Assembly (NCBI GenBank): GCA_028748945.1
Contig: JAQTOL010000203.1
Span: forward strand, 1-6,160
Source: Paludibacter sp.
GTDB lineage: Bacteria > Bacteroidota > Bacteroidia > Bacteroidales > Paludibacteraceae
Direction: 5' to 3'
DNA: 6,160 nt
Shown here: one piece after another, positions 5,482-6,160 of the stretch
Layout: each line of letters begins with the position of its first letter
Position numbering within the stretch: the first letter of the stretch is position 1
The notes under the pieces: model-generated
What the model saw: the letters and a program-made list of their open reading frames with translations, nothing else
What the model was told of the DNA's origin: nothing
The model's database searches: none
Position numbers and translations under genes: made by a program

Positions 5482-6160
5482 TTAGATTGTCTTAAATTTA
5501 TTAAATGGAACGCGCCACTTCAATTGCTTATCCCCGAATAAAGCATTCGATTCGTTTGGTCCCCAGGTGTTACATTCATAAAAATACAAGGGAATCTCAG
5601 GATTATTCTTCCACGCCTGAAGAATCGGATCTACAAACTTCCAACTGGCCTTCACTGCATCGGCACGTGCATAAAGAGTGGAATCACCAATCATGCAATC
5701 CAATAATAAACGTTCATACGCCTCCGATATTTTATTTTCCGCCAAATCGGAATAATGAAAAGCCATATTCACATTTTGTACTTTGTAGCCTGCACCCGGA
5801 ATTTTCATGCCAAAATCGACCGCCACCCCGGCATCGGGATGAATGCGCAGAATAATCATGTTGGTCGACTGTGCCACGCAACGTTGTTTGAATAACTGAT
5901 GCGGAGCGGGTTTAAGATGAATAATCACCTCGGTTACCCGTTCAGGCAATTGTTTTCCGGTACGGATATAAAATGGAACATCGCCCCATCGCCAGTTATC
6001 AATAAATACTTTCATGGCGACAAAAGTCTCGGTTTTAGAATTTGGAGCCACATTTTTCTCCTGACGGTAGCCTTCCTGCAATATATTATCAACTTCTGTA
6101 GCAATATATTGTCCACGCACAACATAGTTCGGAATTTCGGCAGTACGAATCGGACGTAAA
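5482..6160 (-). CDS. zwf: Glucose-6-phosphate 1-dehydrogenase, C-terminal part (gene runs past the window edge)
   Basis: The visible 225 residues are the C-terminal domain of the NADP-dependent enzyme that oxidises glucose 6-phosphate to 6-phosphogluconolactone, the first step of the oxidative pentose phosphate pathway and a major NADPH source. The frame is open to the edge, starting LRPIRTAE; the GTG at 6118-6120 is the internal Val of VVRGQY and not a start. Family landmarks in order are RGQY, GYRQE, SKTETFVAMK, IDNWRWGDVPFYIRTGKQLP (the substrate and dimer region), IILRIHPDAGV, and EAYERLLLDCMIGDSTLYAR, then SWKFVDPI near the end. The catalytic His and the Rossmann NADP site lie in the missing N-terminal half. 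The promoter is outside the window. In Bacteroidales gnd often precedes zwf, so it may lie just beyond the edge. Confidence 0.96.
   Translation of the reverse strand, partial: LRPIRTAEIPNYVVRGQYIATEVDNILQEGYRQEKNVAPNSKTETFVAMKVFIDNWRWGDVPFYIRTGKQLPERVTEVIIHLKPAPHQLFKQRCVAQSTNMIILRIHPDAGVAVDFGMKIPGAGYKVQNVNMAFHYSDLAENKISEAYERLLLDCMIGDSTLYARADAVKASWKFVDPILQAWKNNPEIPLYFYECNTWGPNESNALFGDKQLKWRVPFNKFKTI

Noticed and set aside
6118..6120. GTG as the start of a 212-residue protein
   Set aside because: The frame is open upstream to the window edge and the upstream residues (LRPI...) fit the G6PD family, so this is an internal Val of zwf.
5899..6159. Antisense frames opposite zwf (5505-5855, 5899-6159)
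   Set aside because: Compositional shadows of zwf, whose family motifs are unmistakable on the minus strand.

Overview
The window reads as chromosomal DNA of a Bacteroidota, most likely Bacteroidales. Several independent signs point there. The first reading frame ends in a type IX secretion (Por) C-terminal sorting domain. Both complete signal peptides have Gln right after the predicted signal peptidase I site, the pattern known as the Bacteroidetes Q-rule. Starts are preceded by A/T-rich stretches rather than strong Shine-Dalgarno sequences, and a TAnnTTTG-type -7 promoter element is visible. The zwf-pgl order also fits. No RNA gene, insertion sequence, CRISPR array or attachment site was seen, and no gene-free stretch exceeds about 145 bases.

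Plus strand, 1-2657: the tail of a large secreted T9SS cargo protein overlaps by ATGA the start of a small secreted beta-rich protein of unknown function. A 143-base spacer follows, holding a possible 23-codon ORF. Next comes a short-chain dehydrogenase/reductase (SDR) whose frame is broken by one missing base near 1245, while every SDR motif on both sides is intact. A two-domain GNAT acetyltransferase of the ZmaR-like (PF12746) type closes this strand.

Minus strand, 6160-2676: the C-terminal part of zwf (glucose-6-phosphate dehydrogenase) is followed by pgl (6-phosphogluconolactonase). These are the first two steps of the oxidative pentose phosphate pathway and supply NADPH. Eleven bases after pgl comes a small membrane-anchored protein with the exact HDxxHx11E metal-site motif of the Coq4 family. 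It is the most intriguing gene here, because Bacteroidota normally make menaquinone and not ubiquinone. After a 136-base gap with a good Bacteroidota -7 element and a 5'-UTR hairpin, a second minus-strand unit starts: a secreted DUF1080 (3-keto-disaccharide hydrolase-like) protein, then 21 bases on a HAD-superfamily sugar-phosphatase/phosphomutase-like enzyme whose motif I is DxN instead of DxD. This second unit looks like a small glycan or sugar salvage pair.

The two strands converge with only 18 bases between stop codons and no obvious terminator hairpin. Most of the window is ordinary housekeeping or accessory metabolism. I do not see a clear undescribed multi-gene system. The best candidates for follow-up are the Coq4-like protein and its link to zwf-pgl, the broken SDR, and the DxN HAD enzyme.
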